From: Chitinophaga sp. sic0106
Lineage (GTDB): Bacteria > Bacteroidota > Bacteroidia > Chitinophagales > Chitinophagaceae
Assembly: GCF_019219075.1 (NCBI RefSeq)
Contig: NZ_JAHUWJ010000013.1
Location: 62,001-126,000, forward strand
Length of the DNA: 64,000 bases
Reading direction: 5' to 3'
In this document: piece by piece, positions 37,999-45,627 of the stretch
How positions within the stretch are numbered: position 1 is the first letter of the stretch
Layout of the letters: every line of letters begins with the position of its first letter
Program-made: the position numbers and the translations under genes
Notes under the pieces: generated by a model
What the model saw: only the letters and a program-made list of their open reading frames with translations
Database searches by the model: none
Told to the model about the DNA's origin: nothing

Positions 37999-38666
37999 AC
38001 AAAAAAATAAGCATAGTACTGGTAGATGATCACGTGCTATTCCGTAAAGGCCTCGGCACCCTTATCGCCAGTTTTGATGACTACCACCTGCTGTTTGAAG
38101 CCAATAACGGTAAGGAACTCATCAATGCACTGTCGCCCGAAAACCTGCCGGACATCATCCTGCTTGACATCAACATGCCCGAAATGGATGGCTATGAAAC
38201 CTGCCTGTGGCTAAAGAAAAATTATCCGGGCGTGAAAGTGCTTGCTCTTTCTATGTACGACAATGAACAATCCATCGTACGCATGTTTAAAGCCGGCGCT
38301 AAAGGATATATCCTTAAAGACAGCGAACCCTCCGAGCTGCGCGAAGCCATGAGCTCCCTCATCCACAAAGGATTCTACTATTCAGAAATGGTCACCGGAA
38401 AGCTCATCCACTCCATCAACGAGGCTGAAGAAGAAGGCAACACCACCCGGTTCGCAACCAACCTCACCGAAAAAGAAATCACTTTCCTCAAGTTGGTATG
38501 CACAGAGCTGACCTATAAGGAAATTGCCGACCAAATGTGCCTCAGCGCACGTACCATCGATGGGTACCGCGATAACCTGTTTGCCAAGCTGCAGGTAAAA
38601 ACAAGAGTGGGGTTAGTGACGTATGCACTTAAACACGGAATCGTGTTATTAGATAAATTACCATAA
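37995..38666 (+). CDS. NarL/FixJ-type response regulator
   Basis: 223 residues: a receiver domain (1-120) with the acidic pair D11/D12, phospho-acceptor D58 in 'ILLDINMPEMDGYE' and the conserved Lys in 'GYILKDSEPSEL', then a LuxR-type helix-turn-helix (about 155-215; 'LTEKEITFLKLVCTELTYKE' and 'MCLSARTIDGYRDNLFAKL'). It is phosphorylated by the kinase it overlaps. Target genes are not evident; it may regulate its own module. It is a paralogue of the regulator at 39311-39967. Confidence 0.93.
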   Translation: MNKKISIVLVDDHVLFRKGLGTLIASFDDYHLLFEANNGKELINALSPENLPDIILLDINMPEMDGYETCLWLKKNYPGVKVLALSMYDNEQSIVRMFKAGAKGYILKDSEPSELREAMSSLIHKGFYYSEMVTGKLIHSINEAEEEGNTTRFATNLTEKEITFLKLVCTELTYKEIADQMCLSARTIDGYRDNLFAKLQVKTRVGLVTYALKHGIVLLDKLP

Positions 38667-38671
38667 TAGCA

Positions 38672-38703
38672 CTGGGCAAAGAGCCACCAGGCTCTTCGCC
38701 CAG
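38672..38703. terminator. Hairpin between convergent genes
   Basis: A 14-bp stem with one mismatch (38672-38685 with 38690-38703) and loop ACCA lies between the stop codons of the response regulator (38666) and the acetyltransferase (38720). There is no long T-run, so it is probably a bidirectional, imperfect terminator. Confidence 0.55.
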
Positions 38704-38719
38704 CGCCTATAGCAATGTG

Positions 38720-39274
38720 CTATCTTCCATACTCTGCTTTCAGTAACGCATACACGTGCATATCCTCATACATATCACCACGGCGTTGCCAATCCCGCAA
38801 CAGCCCTTCTTTTACAAAGCCAAATAGATCCAGGATAGCCGTTACATCTGATTTCAGATTTACCACTTCGGCCTGTACACGATGCAGCTCCAACTCCTGA
38901 TAGGCGTAATGCAGCACCGCATGCATAGCCTCCGTCATAAAGCCCTTTTTCCACCAGTTGCTGGAAATATCAAAACTAAAAGCGGCCCGGTTGCTGGGAT
39001 TAAACTGATGTAAGCCAATGGTACCAATTACCTGGCGGCTGCCCTGGAGTATCATAGCCCAGCGAACCCCTTCTTTTTCCTTAAAGGCTTTGTGATAATG
39101 ACGAATCAGCTCCATAGCTTTGCCCATGGTAGAAAAAGGTTGTACATGGTAAAATCTTACCACATGCGGATCCGTGAAAAGGAAGTAAATGTCCTCGAGC
39201 ATGTCCATTGTTACCGGCTCCAATAGCAAACGGTCTGTAGTCAACTGCGGGAATACGTCGGGCAGTTTATTCAT
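38720..39274 (-). CDS. GNAT family N-acetyltransferase (RimJ/RimL-like)
   Basis: 184 residues forming one GNAT domain: 'LTTDRLLLEPVTMDMLEDIY', 'GTIGLHQFNPSNRAAFSFDI', then the acetyl-CoA region 'WWKKGFMTEAMHAVLHYAY' and 'HRVQAEVVNLKSDVTAILD' with 'FGFVKEGLLRDWQRRGDMYE'. This layout is that of the RimJ/RimL group, which acetylates protein N-termini or small amines. It sits alone between the two convergent sensory modules and is not obviously part of either. Confidence 0.88.
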   Translation of the reverse strand: MNKLPDVFPQLTTDRLLLEPVTMDMLEDIYFLFTDPHVVRFYHVQPFSTMGKAMELIRHYHKAFKEKEGVRWAMILQGSRQVIGTIGLHQFNPSNRAAFSFDISSNWWKKGFMTEAMHAVLHYAYQELELHRVQAEVVNLKSDVTAILDLFGFVKEGLLRDWQRRGDMYEDMHVYALLKAEYGR

Positions 39275-39310
39275 ACGTGCAATCAGTTTTATAGTACGCT
39301 TAAATATAGG

Positions 39311-39967
39311 TCAGAGCGAAATTAACTCATTCCGCAGCGCAAATAAAACTAATCCTGTCCGTGATTTTATATGGAACCGCTGAAAAATTTCCTGGCGGTA
39401 GTTATCTATGGTATGTGGACTCAGGTTCATCTGGTCTGCAATTTCCTTATAAGTCAGCTCTGAGCAGCATAACTGCAGGAATTTCAGCTCATTGTTGCTT
39501 AACTCCAGTCCGGCGCCACTGGTAGCATTATTTTGCAGGTTACGCAGCAGTCGCAGGGTCACAAGGTCGTTCAAAAAGTGTCCATGCTCCCGAATGGTTT
39601 TGATGGCATTGAGCACTTCCAGGGCCTTGGATTCTTTCAGCAGATACCCGCCAGCACCGCTGCGTAGCATACGGATGATTGCTTTATCATCTTCCCGCAT
39701 GGAGAGCGCCAGGATATGCATTTCCGGATAGTGCTGCCTCACCCATGCAGTTGCGGCAAAGCCATCCATAACGGGCATGGTTATATCCATAAGGATTACC
39801 TCCGGAACAGCGCGCGCGGAAGAGAAGCGCTGCTGCATATCCCGGCCATCGGACGCTTCGAATATAATGTCTAACTCAGGAAATTCAGAAAGCAAACTTA
39901 TCAACCCTTGTCTAAACAGGGTGTGATCGTCAATAATCGCTATGGGAATCGGTTGGGAAGTATTCAT
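39311..39967 (-). CDS. NarL/FixJ-type response regulator of sensory module B
   Basis: 218 residues: a receiver domain (1-125; acidic pair at D13/D14, phospho-acceptor D61 in 'VILMDITMPVMDGFAA', conserved Lys in 'GGYLLKESKALEV') and a C-terminal LuxR helix-turn-helix (about 150-210; 'LSNNELKFLQLCCSELTYKE', 'MNLSPHTIDNYRQEIFQRF'). It is closely similar in plan and motifs to the regulator at 37995-38666, including 'SELTYKEIADQM'. It lies 2 bp downstream of its kinase. Confidence 0.93.
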   Translation of the reverse strand: MNTSQPIPIAIIDDHTLFRQGLISLLSEFPELDIIFEASDGRDMQQRFSSARAVPEVILMDITMPVMDGFAATAWVRQHYPEMHILALSMREDDKAIIRMLRSGAGGYLLKESKALEVLNAIKTIREHGHFLNDLVTLRLLRNLQNNATSGAGLELSNNELKFLQLCCSELTYKEIADQMNLSPHTIDNYRQEIFQRFHIKSRTGLVLFALRNELISL

Positions 39968-39969
39968 GG

Positions 39970-40758
39970 TTATATGTAAGGAATTGAAATGGCGACCTGG
40001 GTACCGGCACCCGGGACAGAGTGAATATTAGCTTCTCCCCCGATCATCCCCGCTCTCTTATGCAGATTATGCAAACCCATGCCCTTCTGTTGCTTCAGCA
40101 CTTCGTTTACATTAAACCCAATACCATCATCGGAAATAGAGAGCAGCAGCCGCTGGTGACTATAATCTAAATTAATACGAATTTCCTTTGCCTGCGCATG
40201 CCGGAAAATATTATTGAGCGACTCCTGAAACAGCCGGTATAGCATCGTTTCCTTATCCTTGCTAACAGGGATTTCCGGCACATTGTGGCTATAAACCACC
40301 TGGTATTGCCGGGCTTTTTCCATCCACTCCAGTTCCAGGGCTATGGCCGCCACCAGACCACGATTGATCTGCTCTTCTCCATGCAGCAGGCGGGCCAGCG
40401 CCCTCACCTCCTTCACGGAGCGCTTGGCAAATTCCTCGGCCGCACCGATCTTTTCCTGGGCCTTTTCCCTGTCATCCAGGTTCACCGCACTCAAAGTCAT
40501 AATGGTAAGCCCCAGCAACTGCCCAATATTATCATGTAGATCCAGCGCAATGGTTTGCAACGTTTGCTCCCTCACCTCCATCTGCGATTTCAGCAGCTCA
40601 TGCTCAAACGCTTTTTTAAGCTCCTCCTTTTCTTCCATATACTTCTTCTTTCGCTTGTTATACAGGGAGATATAAAATATCAGGAATAACGGGGCGATGA
40701 GAAAAATAATGGTTATCAGACTAAAGAGGAAGAGGAATTCCTTTGACGAAATCTGCAT
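39970..40758 (-). CDS. Sensor histidine kinase (HisKA_3 type) of sensory module B
   Basis: 262 residues from ATG 40758; an open frame continues upstream to 40923 inside the preceding membrane-protein gene and was not used. One N-terminal membrane helix (about 8-32), coiled linker, HisKA_3 domain with H75 in 'ALDLHDNIGQLLGLTIM', HATPase_c domain (about 165-260; 'FQESLNNIFRHAQAKEIRI', 'ISDDGIGFN', 'GMGLHNLHKRAGMIGGEA'). The acceptor His falls one residue from that of the kinase at 37195. It overlaps the membrane-protein gene by 43 bp. Confidence 0.9.
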   Translation of the reverse strand: MQISSKEFLFLFSLITIIFLIAPLFLIFYISLYNKRKKKYMEEKEELKKAFEHELLKSQMEVREQTLQTIALDLHDNIGQLLGLTIMTLSAVNLDDREKAQEKIGAAEEFAKRSVKEVRALARLLHGEEQINRGLVAAIALELEWMEKARQYQVVYSHNVPEIPVSKDKETMLYRLFQESLNNIFRHAQAKEIRINLDYSHQRLLLSISDDGIGFNVNEVLKQQKGMGLHNLHKRAGMIGGEANIHSVPGAGTQVAISIPYI

Positions 40759-41378
40759 AAGAACGAGTATGACCAACAGCAATATAACAATACATTCAGA
40801 ATATTGAAAACTATGTAACGCAGCGGAAACGGCAAACTCATAATAGCACCGGATATGAGGAAGTCGAAAAATACATTGGAAGCCGTACTGCCAAAATAAT
40901 AGAGCAAGGTGCCGCTCACCCACCAGAAAGGCGCATGCGTACTGAGTTGCAGGTATGCCTCATCCCTGATCACCAGCAAAAAGTAGTACAGGGAAGTAAT
41001 AATAAATACTATCGACATCACTGAGGCAGAAATATTCGCAAATACGTTCCACCCGCGTATATACGTTTCCGTTATAAATATCACCCACAACCCAGCCAGG
41101 ATGATATAATACCATTTATTGGACGTTACATACGGCTTGAGGTTAAAGTACAGAAAGGACCAGATAACGGTCAGCTCCAGATACTGATATACATTATATA
41201 GCCAGGTATTGCTGACGTGCAGGTGTTTACGGAGGTAGATCCCCGTTATTTCGGTCAGGCAAACAAGGGCCAGGTAAGGAATCATGAGCCTCCAGGCGGC
41301 GGATTTGTCGCGATGTAGACAAACACACGCCACCAGGAAGCAAATGAGTTCAATCGTGGTATTAACGGTGAAGAGCAT
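40716..41378 (-). CDS. Six- to seven-helix membrane protein of sensory module B
   Basis: 220 residues, dominated by membrane helices, with a short basic C-terminal tail ('CRFRQRNSSSS'). It is paralogous to the protein at 36537-37211 (matching 'YNVYQYLELTVIWSFLYFNL' and 'APFWWVSGTLLYYFG' blocks) and has the same place before a kinase without its own sensor domain. The 43-bp overlap with the kinase gene argues for coordinated synthesis. It may be the membrane receptor of the pair. No named family recognised. Confidence 0.78.
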   Translation of the reverse strand: MLFTVNTTIELICFLVACVCLHRDKSAAWRLMIPYLALVCLTEITGIYLRKHLHVSNTWLYNVYQYLELTVIWSFLYFNLKPYVTSNKWYYIILAGLWVIFITETYIRGWNVFANISASVMSIVFIITSLYYFLLVIRDEAYLQLSTHAPFWWVSGTLLYYFGSTASNVFFDFLISGAIMSLPFPLRYIVFNILNVLLYCCWSYSFLCRFRQRNSSSSLV

Positions 41379-41387
41379 GTAATATTT

Positions 41388-42023
41388 TTATTCCGTTGCC
41401 AGCAGCAGGGCACCTTCAAGTGGGCAGTCGCCCGGAGGACATAACTCCCCTTTATTTTCCGGGGTAACACTACGCAGGATAGTTTTCCCCTTCACCAGCT
41501 TACCACTGGCGTCTGCCGGCAGGTAATCGACATGGATTTTCCTGTTGTGGCCATTCACCACTACAGCGGAATCGTGGGTGGCCACCATGATGAGGGTGGT
41601 TTTGTTCCAGTATTTTTCCGGAGGGATGGCTTCGAAATTTTGTCCCTGCTCGTGGTAATTGTCGTTGTAGGCGGCCAGGTAAATCCGGATGCCAGACAAG
41701 CTGTCGGAGCTGTGAAGAATAGAATCCATCTGGGCTATTTCTGCTACAGGAAACCATACACAACGGGTATCGGCAATACTATCCTGACCATTCCACTGCC
41801 CCGTAATGCTATCATGCACATACCCATGAATAGGTGTAACCCTCCTGCCATAATTCTGGATATACGTTTTGGCGGTGGCTGGATGCAGGTCCACTCCTTC
41901 GATGGTGACTACAGGATCTGGTTCATAGTGATGCTTAATATCTTCTTTCATAAGGAAATAGGTCGCTCCTGCGCCTACTGCGCAAGAGAGTACGCCAACT
42001 AATATGGCCTGGGATAGTTTCAT
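41388..42023 (-). CDS. Membrane-anchored hypothetical protein, first gene of sensory module B
   Basis: 211 residues with an N-terminal anchor or signal (about 6-25; 'ILVGVLSCAVGAGATYFLM') followed by an extracytoplasmic domain: 'VTPIHGYVHDSITGQWNGQD', 'SGIRIYLAAYNDNYHEQGQN', 'TTLIMVATHDSAVVV' and a C-terminal 'NKGELCPPGDCP' with two Cys. It lies 9 bp before the membrane-protein gene. The equivalent slot in module A is filled by the soluble protein at 35979. It may present or sense a ligand for the kinase system; family unknown. Confidence 0.72.
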   Translation of the reverse strand: MKLSQAILVGVLSCAVGAGATYFLMKEDIKHHYEPDPVVTIEGVDLHPATAKTYIQNYGRRVTPIHGYVHDSITGQWNGQDSIADTRCVWFPVAEIAQMDSILHSSDSLSGIRIYLAAYNDNYHEQGQNFEAIPPEKYWNKTTLIMVATHDSAVVVNGHNRKIHVDYLPADASGKLVKGKTILRSVTPENKGELCPPGDCPLEGALLLATE

Positions 42024-42164
42024 GTGTGCAGAATTTTCAGCAATCTACAGGAAGCGGGGGACATTCTTGCAGGGATATGGCTACAATAAAAAAGTGAAAA
42101 ACAGCTTTTGTTTTCAGGGAGAGATAACAGTATAGCGATGCTGCATAGTTCCGTAAATGCACAA

Positions 42165-42183
42165 GCCCTCCACATGGGAGGGC
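42165..42183 (-). terminator. Probable terminator hairpin of the chitinase gene
   Basis: A 7-bp G+C-rich stem (42165-42171 with 42177-42183) lies 27 bp after the chitinase stop codon (42210) on the minus strand. The T-run is weak. Confidence 0.45.
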
Positions 42184-42209
42184 CTGTACCTGCTGGGATT
42201 AAAGAAAGG

Positions 42210-43868
42210 CTATTGAACTATTATTTTTTGCGTGTATACTTTACCGTTATGACTCACTTCCAGAAAGTAAGTTCCGGCAGGCACGCTGGCTACCTTCACG
42301 GAGAAGCTGCCGCTGGTTTCCTGCTGCTGCACTACTGCCTGCCGGCCAGCGCTGAGGAGCACTGCCTTAACAGGCGATTTACTGTTATAATCCGGCACTT
42401 TTACGAAAATATTACCTCCTGCAGCCACCGGGTTCGGATAGGCGCTGAAGTTAGTAATTGCTGGCTTACCTGCCGCTTCGGTTGACATAGCCGACAGTGT
42501 AACGGCGGATGTTTTTTCATTCAGGCCGGTAGTTTGTGCGATTATGGAACCTACCACATTACCTACCACCGTGTAATTAAAGGATTCCCAGCCGCCGGCC
42601 GTAGCGCGGTTGGCATTCATGGGGGCGGCGCCATTCTCAGAGCTCACATATAAATTGTTGCTGGCCCTGAGTGAAATAGTGCCATTACTGTTAGCTACCC
42701 AGGTAAATTTCTCCCAGTCCTGTGAAGTGGTACGGTTGGCATTCATTGGCTGGGTGCCATTTTCAGACGATACATATTTGGCCATGGAGCGAAGCGCTAT
42801 TTTGCCGTTGCCGCCATCCAGTACAGAAAACTGTTCCCAGCTGCCATAGGTGGCGCGGTTGCAGGTCATGGCGGTAGTACCGTTTTCGCCGCTTACATAC
42901 AAGTTGTTATTACCACGCAGGGTGATCACTTTACCGATGGGAGCCGGATTTCCACCGCCACCGCTGCGGGCCACTACCACTTCATGAATGGCGGACAGCA
43001 GGGAATTGGCGCCGGTAGCGTCCTGGGAAAGCTCCCAGATCATGACGCCACTGCCCTGATCAAAGGCCAGGTTAGTTTTTGCTTTGATGGTAGGAATACC
43101 GTTGTAACCTACGTTGTCAAACACGTCCGCATTAGGACTGGCGCCCCTGGCCAGCAGCTGCGCATAGGACTCCCAGGTAGGGCGGCCATAAAACGGCACG
43201 CCCAGTACCAGTTTGGAGGCGGGCATGCCGCGGCCCAGCCAGTAGTTTACCGACTGTGTAGCGTAGGTATAGGTAGAGTGGTCAAAACTATTATAATCAT
43301 AAGCCATGAGGGTGTAGTAGTCCACCAGTGCGAAAGCGCTGCTGAGGATACTGGCTCCTCCTGTGCCCACCAGCGCGCCGGTGAGCAGCTTGCCCTGGTT
43401 GTGCATGGCGGTGCTTAACTGCGTCATCAGGGAAATATAATTATTGGCAGAGGCGCCTGCGTCTGGATATTCCCAGTCGATATCCACCCCATCCAGGTTA
43501 TACTGGTTCACGAAGTTGACCATGTTATTGACAAAATTGGTGCGATAGGTAGCGTTGGCAGCGAGGCCCTCGAAGCCGCTGTCGTTACCATCGTTCCAGC
43601 CGCCTACGGAGATCAGCACTTTTACATTGTTTGCATGTGCAGTAGTAACAAGGCTTTGCAATTTGCTTGGATTTTCAATTGCCTGCAGGCCTCCTGTTGC
43701 AGTGGGTAACAGGAATGCATAATTGACATGGGTTAATTTGCTGTATTGCACAGCACTTACACTTCCGGCCCAGGACGGCATGTAGCCCACTACTCTGAAA
43801 GGTGTTTGTGCGCTGGCTGTCAACAGACAGCACAGCAGGAAAAACAAACTGAATAGATTTGCTTTCAT
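42210..43868 (-). CDS. Secreted GH18 chitinase with beta-trefoil and T9SS sorting domain
   Basis: 552 residues from ATG 43868; an in-frame upstream ATG at 43940 lies before the likely promoter and was not used. Signal peptide (1-20, 'LLTASAQ'), GH18 barrel (about 23-300) with the catalytic motif 'DGVDIDWEYP' (acid E133), a Gly-rich linker, a fascin-like beta-trefoil of three repeats (about 314-434, each with 'NLYVSxENG' and 'NRATxGxWExF'), and a C-terminal type IX secretion sorting domain (about 472-552; 'SAYPNPVAAGGNIFV', 'VPAGTYFLEVSHNGKVYTQK'). It should be exported through the T9SS to hydrolyse chitin outside the cell. Monocistronic. Confidence 0.93.
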   Translation of the reverse strand: MKANLFSLFFLLCCLLTASAQTPFRVVGYMPSWAGSVSAVQYSKLTHVNYAFLLPTATGGLQAIENPSKLQSLVTTAHANNVKVLISVGGWNDGNDSGFEGLAANATYRTNFVNNMVNFVNQYNLDGVDIDWEYPDAGASANNYISLMTQLSTAMHNQGKLLTGALVGTGGASILSSAFALVDYYTLMAYDYNSFDHSTYTYATQSVNYWLGRGMPASKLVLGVPFYGRPTWESYAQLLARGASPNADVFDNVGYNGIPTIKAKTNLAFDQGSGVMIWELSQDATGANSLLSAIHEVVVARSGGGGNPAPIGKVITLRGNNNLYVSGENGTTAMTCNRATYGSWEQFSVLDGGNGKIALRSMAKYVSSENGTQPMNANRTTSQDWEKFTWVANSNGTISLRASNNLYVSSENGAAPMNANRATAGGWESFNYTVVGNVVGSIIAQTTGLNEKTSAVTLSAMSTEAAGKPAITNFSAYPNPVAAGGNIFVKVPDYNSKSPVKAVLLSAGRQAVVQQQETSGSFSVKVASVPAGTYFLEVSHNGKVYTQKIIVQ

Positions 43869-43910
43869 AAGGGAATTTTTACAGTGAGTAATAAGAAAGA
43901 AGGTTCGCCG

Positions 43911-43918
43911 CAAATGTA
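43911..43918 (-). promoter_or_regulatory. -7 promoter element (TACATTTG on the minus strand) of the chitinase gene
   Basis: The plus strand reads CAAATGTA. The element ends 42 bp before the chitinase ATG at 43868 and supports that start. No clear -33 box was seen. Confidence 0.45.
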
Positions 43919-43985
43919 TCAGAATCAGTGCTGGGATCATATTTATCGAGTACTACATTACTACGTCAATGGGGAATATTATTGG

Positions 43986-43993
43986 TACATTTG
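43986..43993 (+). promoter_or_regulatory. -7 promoter element (TACATTTG) for the DUF2809 gene
   Basis: Ends 7 bp before ATG 44001, which would make the transcript nearly or fully leaderless. It argues against the longer open frame starting at 43884. Confidence 0.4.
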
Positions 43994-44000
43994 GCCCACT

Positions 44001-44417
44001 ATGTCCCGAAACACTACGCTACGAGTACTTTACGCGACACTTATACCCCTTACAATGTGGCTGGGGCTGGCCACCCGCGACCCTGATTGCGCGTTTCCGC
44101 CGTTACTGCGTATATACGGCGGCGATATATTCTACGCCACCTTTGTTGTATTTGGCTTACGCTTTTTCTTTCCCGGCGTCCGGTTGTGGAAGGTCGTGAG
44201 CTGGGGCTTTATTTTTTGCGTTTGCATAGAATTGCAGCAATTGATTGATACACCCTGGCTGGATCATGTACGGCATACGTTTCCTTTTGGCCTGATACTG
44301 GGTTATGGTTTTCAATGGAGTGATCTCGTGTGTTACGGGGTGGGTAGTTTGTTAGGGTATGTAGTTTGTATGATTGGGGAGATGTTGGTGTTGCGGGGGG
44401 AGGCAAGGAGCCGGTAA
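44001..44417 (+). CDS. DUF2809 family membrane protein
   Basis: 138 residues from ATG 44001; the frame is open from 43884, but that part would precede the promoter element. Four membrane helices. Recognisable family blocks: 'LYATLIPLTMWLGLATR', 'PPLLRIYGGDIFYATFVVFG', 'FIFCVCIELQQLIDTPWLDH' and 'GYGFQWSDLVCYGVGSLLGY'. DUF2809 proteins resemble VanZ-like small membrane proteins; the function is unknown. It is divergent from the chitinase gene. Confidence 0.78.
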   Translation: MSRNTTLRVLYATLIPLTMWLGLATRDPDCAFPPLLRIYGGDIFYATFVVFGLRFFFPGVRLWKVVSWGFIFCVCIELQQLIDTPWLDHVRHTFPFGLILGYGFQWSDLVCYGVGSLLGYVVCMIGEMLVLRGEARSR

Positions 44418-44439
44418 CCTCTTGGGCAGTCTCAATCGC

Positions 44440-44566
44440 AATTCATTTCAGAAGATAGCCGCTATGCTGCACCAACAAGGCTATGAGGCCAAGTTGCCGG
44501 AGCAATTGGAAATATACGACTAGCCTACCGCCATGGAGGCCGGAAACCGAACTTCTGAAATGAATT
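44440..44566. repeat. 127-bp element bounded by 15-bp perfect inverted repeats
   Basis: AATTCATTTCAGAAG (44440-44454) and its exact reverse complement (44552-44566) enclose 97 bp. The interior has a short open stretch reading 'KIAAMLHQQGYEAKLPEQLE' that suggests relic coding. No target-site duplication is visible. It could be a MITE-like element, an IS remnant or a long-range hairpin 3' of the DUF2809 gene. Confidence 0.5.
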
Positions 44567-44594
44567 AACCATTCTTTCTCACCTACAAAATCCA

Positions 44595-45146
44595 TTAAAT
44601 TACCTGCTTTTCCGGTGCCAGATCAAAATACATCAAACGTGTGCGTCCATCTGCATCCAATGCCGACACGAACTTAAAGCCTAATTTTTCATAAAACGAA
44701 ATAGATTCCCGGTAAGCATCCACTACAACAACTTTGCAAGCACAGATAGCATTTTGATGGATTGCTAATGCAATCACATAATCGACAATCCTTCTTCCCA
44801 TACCACCCGTTTGCAATTTTTTTGAAACTGCCAGCCGTCCAATCTTTATGGCAGGCAGTTCTCTGTGATGCCGCTTCGGGTGCACCAATAGGTCTGCAAG
44901 AAACTTTTTGTACGAAGAGCCGGAAGGAAAATCCTCCTTCCTAATTCTAAGACAATCACAAAAAATACTGAAGTAAGCCACTATTTGCTGCTCACTTTGC
45001 AATATATATGTAGTTGCCAGATGAGATTTATGGTACTCCAATGCCTTCTCTGTCAGAAAAGTATTGAGTATTTCATCTCCACAATCGAATGATTTGAGCT
45101 GATTAATATCTTCCAGCTTTACTAATGACAATGGTCTAAACTGCAT
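44595..45146 (-). CDS. GNAT family acetyltransferase, possible toxin
   Basis: 183 residues of a GNAT fold with the plan of TacT/AtaT-like proteins: 'CGDEILNTFLTEKALEYHKS', 'ATTYILQSEQQIVAYFSI', the acetyl-CoA loop in 'IGRLAVSKKLQTGGMGRRIV' and 'VVVDAYRESISFYEKLGFKF'. In that family the enzyme acetylates charged tRNAs and is paired with a small antitoxin gene just upstream. Here a 74-codon gene lies 106 bp upstream on the same strand, though its N-terminus does not look like the usual ribbon-helix-helix. Toxin function is therefore only a possibility; a housekeeping acetyltransferase is the alternative. Confidence 0.8.
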   Translation of the reverse strand: MQFRPLSLVKLEDINQLKSFDCGDEILNTFLTEKALEYHKSHLATTYILQSEQQIVAYFSIFCDCLRIRKEDFPSGSSYKKFLADLLVHPKRHHRELPAIKIGRLAVSKKLQTGGMGRRIVDYVIALAIHQNAICACKVVVVDAYRESISFYEKLGFKFVSALDADGRTRLMYFDLAPEKQVI

Positions 45147-45252
45147 AATAATTATTTACAGTGGGTTAACATTTGCCAAAATCAAGAAGGAACTGGGTAA
45201 AGAGGTAACAAACAGCTACAAAACAATTGCAACCTATGTTTAAACAATAAAG

Positions 45253-45477
45253 CTATACACGGATGGAGTCAAAAAACTCTTTCGCCTCCCGAATATCCCT
45301 TAGCTTCTTCTCATCCAAAGGCTTTCCATTTCGTAATTGTGCTATGAATTCTTCCGCTGCTTTGCCGGTCAAAACAGCAGGACCGGGGGCAGGATTACCT
45401 ATTAACCAGGAATCCTTTTCTTCCACCATTTCAGGCAACAGCCACTTTATCAATAACTTTCTCAAATAACTAAGCAT
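45253..45477 (-). CDS. Small protein, possible antitoxin partner of the GNAT gene
   Basis: 74 residues, ATG 45477 (a second ATG at codon 17 is possible). The N-terminus 'MLSYLRKLLIKWLLPEM' is amphipathic and basic; the second half 'LTGKAAEEFIAQLRNGKPLD' and 'EKKLRDIREAKEFFDSI' is helical and acidic, loosely like the C-terminal arm of antitoxins that cap GNAT toxins. It has its own promoter (TAnnTTTG at 45519-45512). No family is recognised; antitoxin status is inference from position. Confidence 0.55.
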   Translation of the reverse strand: MLSYLRKLLIKWLLPEMVEEKDSWLIGNPAPGPAVLTGKAAEEFIAQLRNGKPLDEKKLRDIREAKEFFDSIRV

Positions 45478-45511
45478 CGTATAAAAGTTTTAGTCGTAAT
45501 AAATATACTAA

Positions 45512-45541
45512 CAAATTTAGTATTCCTAACAGAACTACAAA
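45512..45541 (-). promoter_or_regulatory. Promoter of the 74-codon gene (TTTG - 18 bp - TAAATTTG)
   Basis: The minus strand reads TTTG at 45541-45538 and TAAATTTG at 45519-45512 with an 18-bp spacer, about 35 bp before ATG 45477. The surrounding 140 bp are very A+T-rich. Confidence 0.5.
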
Positions 45542-45627
45542 ATATTTTTTCAGCACATTAAACAACAAAACCCTTTACTGACAATATTATTATCAAAACA
45601 ATAACTAAAACTATAAAGACAAAAATA

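Noticed and set aside
40759..40923. Longer N-terminus for the module B kinase
   Set aside because: The extra part is the out-of-frame reading of the membrane-protein gene; the start at 40758 gives a kinase matching its paralogue.
43884..44000. Upstream extension of the DUF2809 protein
   Set aside because: It lies across the chitinase promoter and before the gene's own -7 element; residues do not resemble the family.
45149..45245. Plus-strand coding-like stretch ending 'KTIATYV' in the gap between the GNAT and 74-codon genes
   Set aside because: Too short and without a start; cannot be told from chance, although it might be a relic of a regulator.
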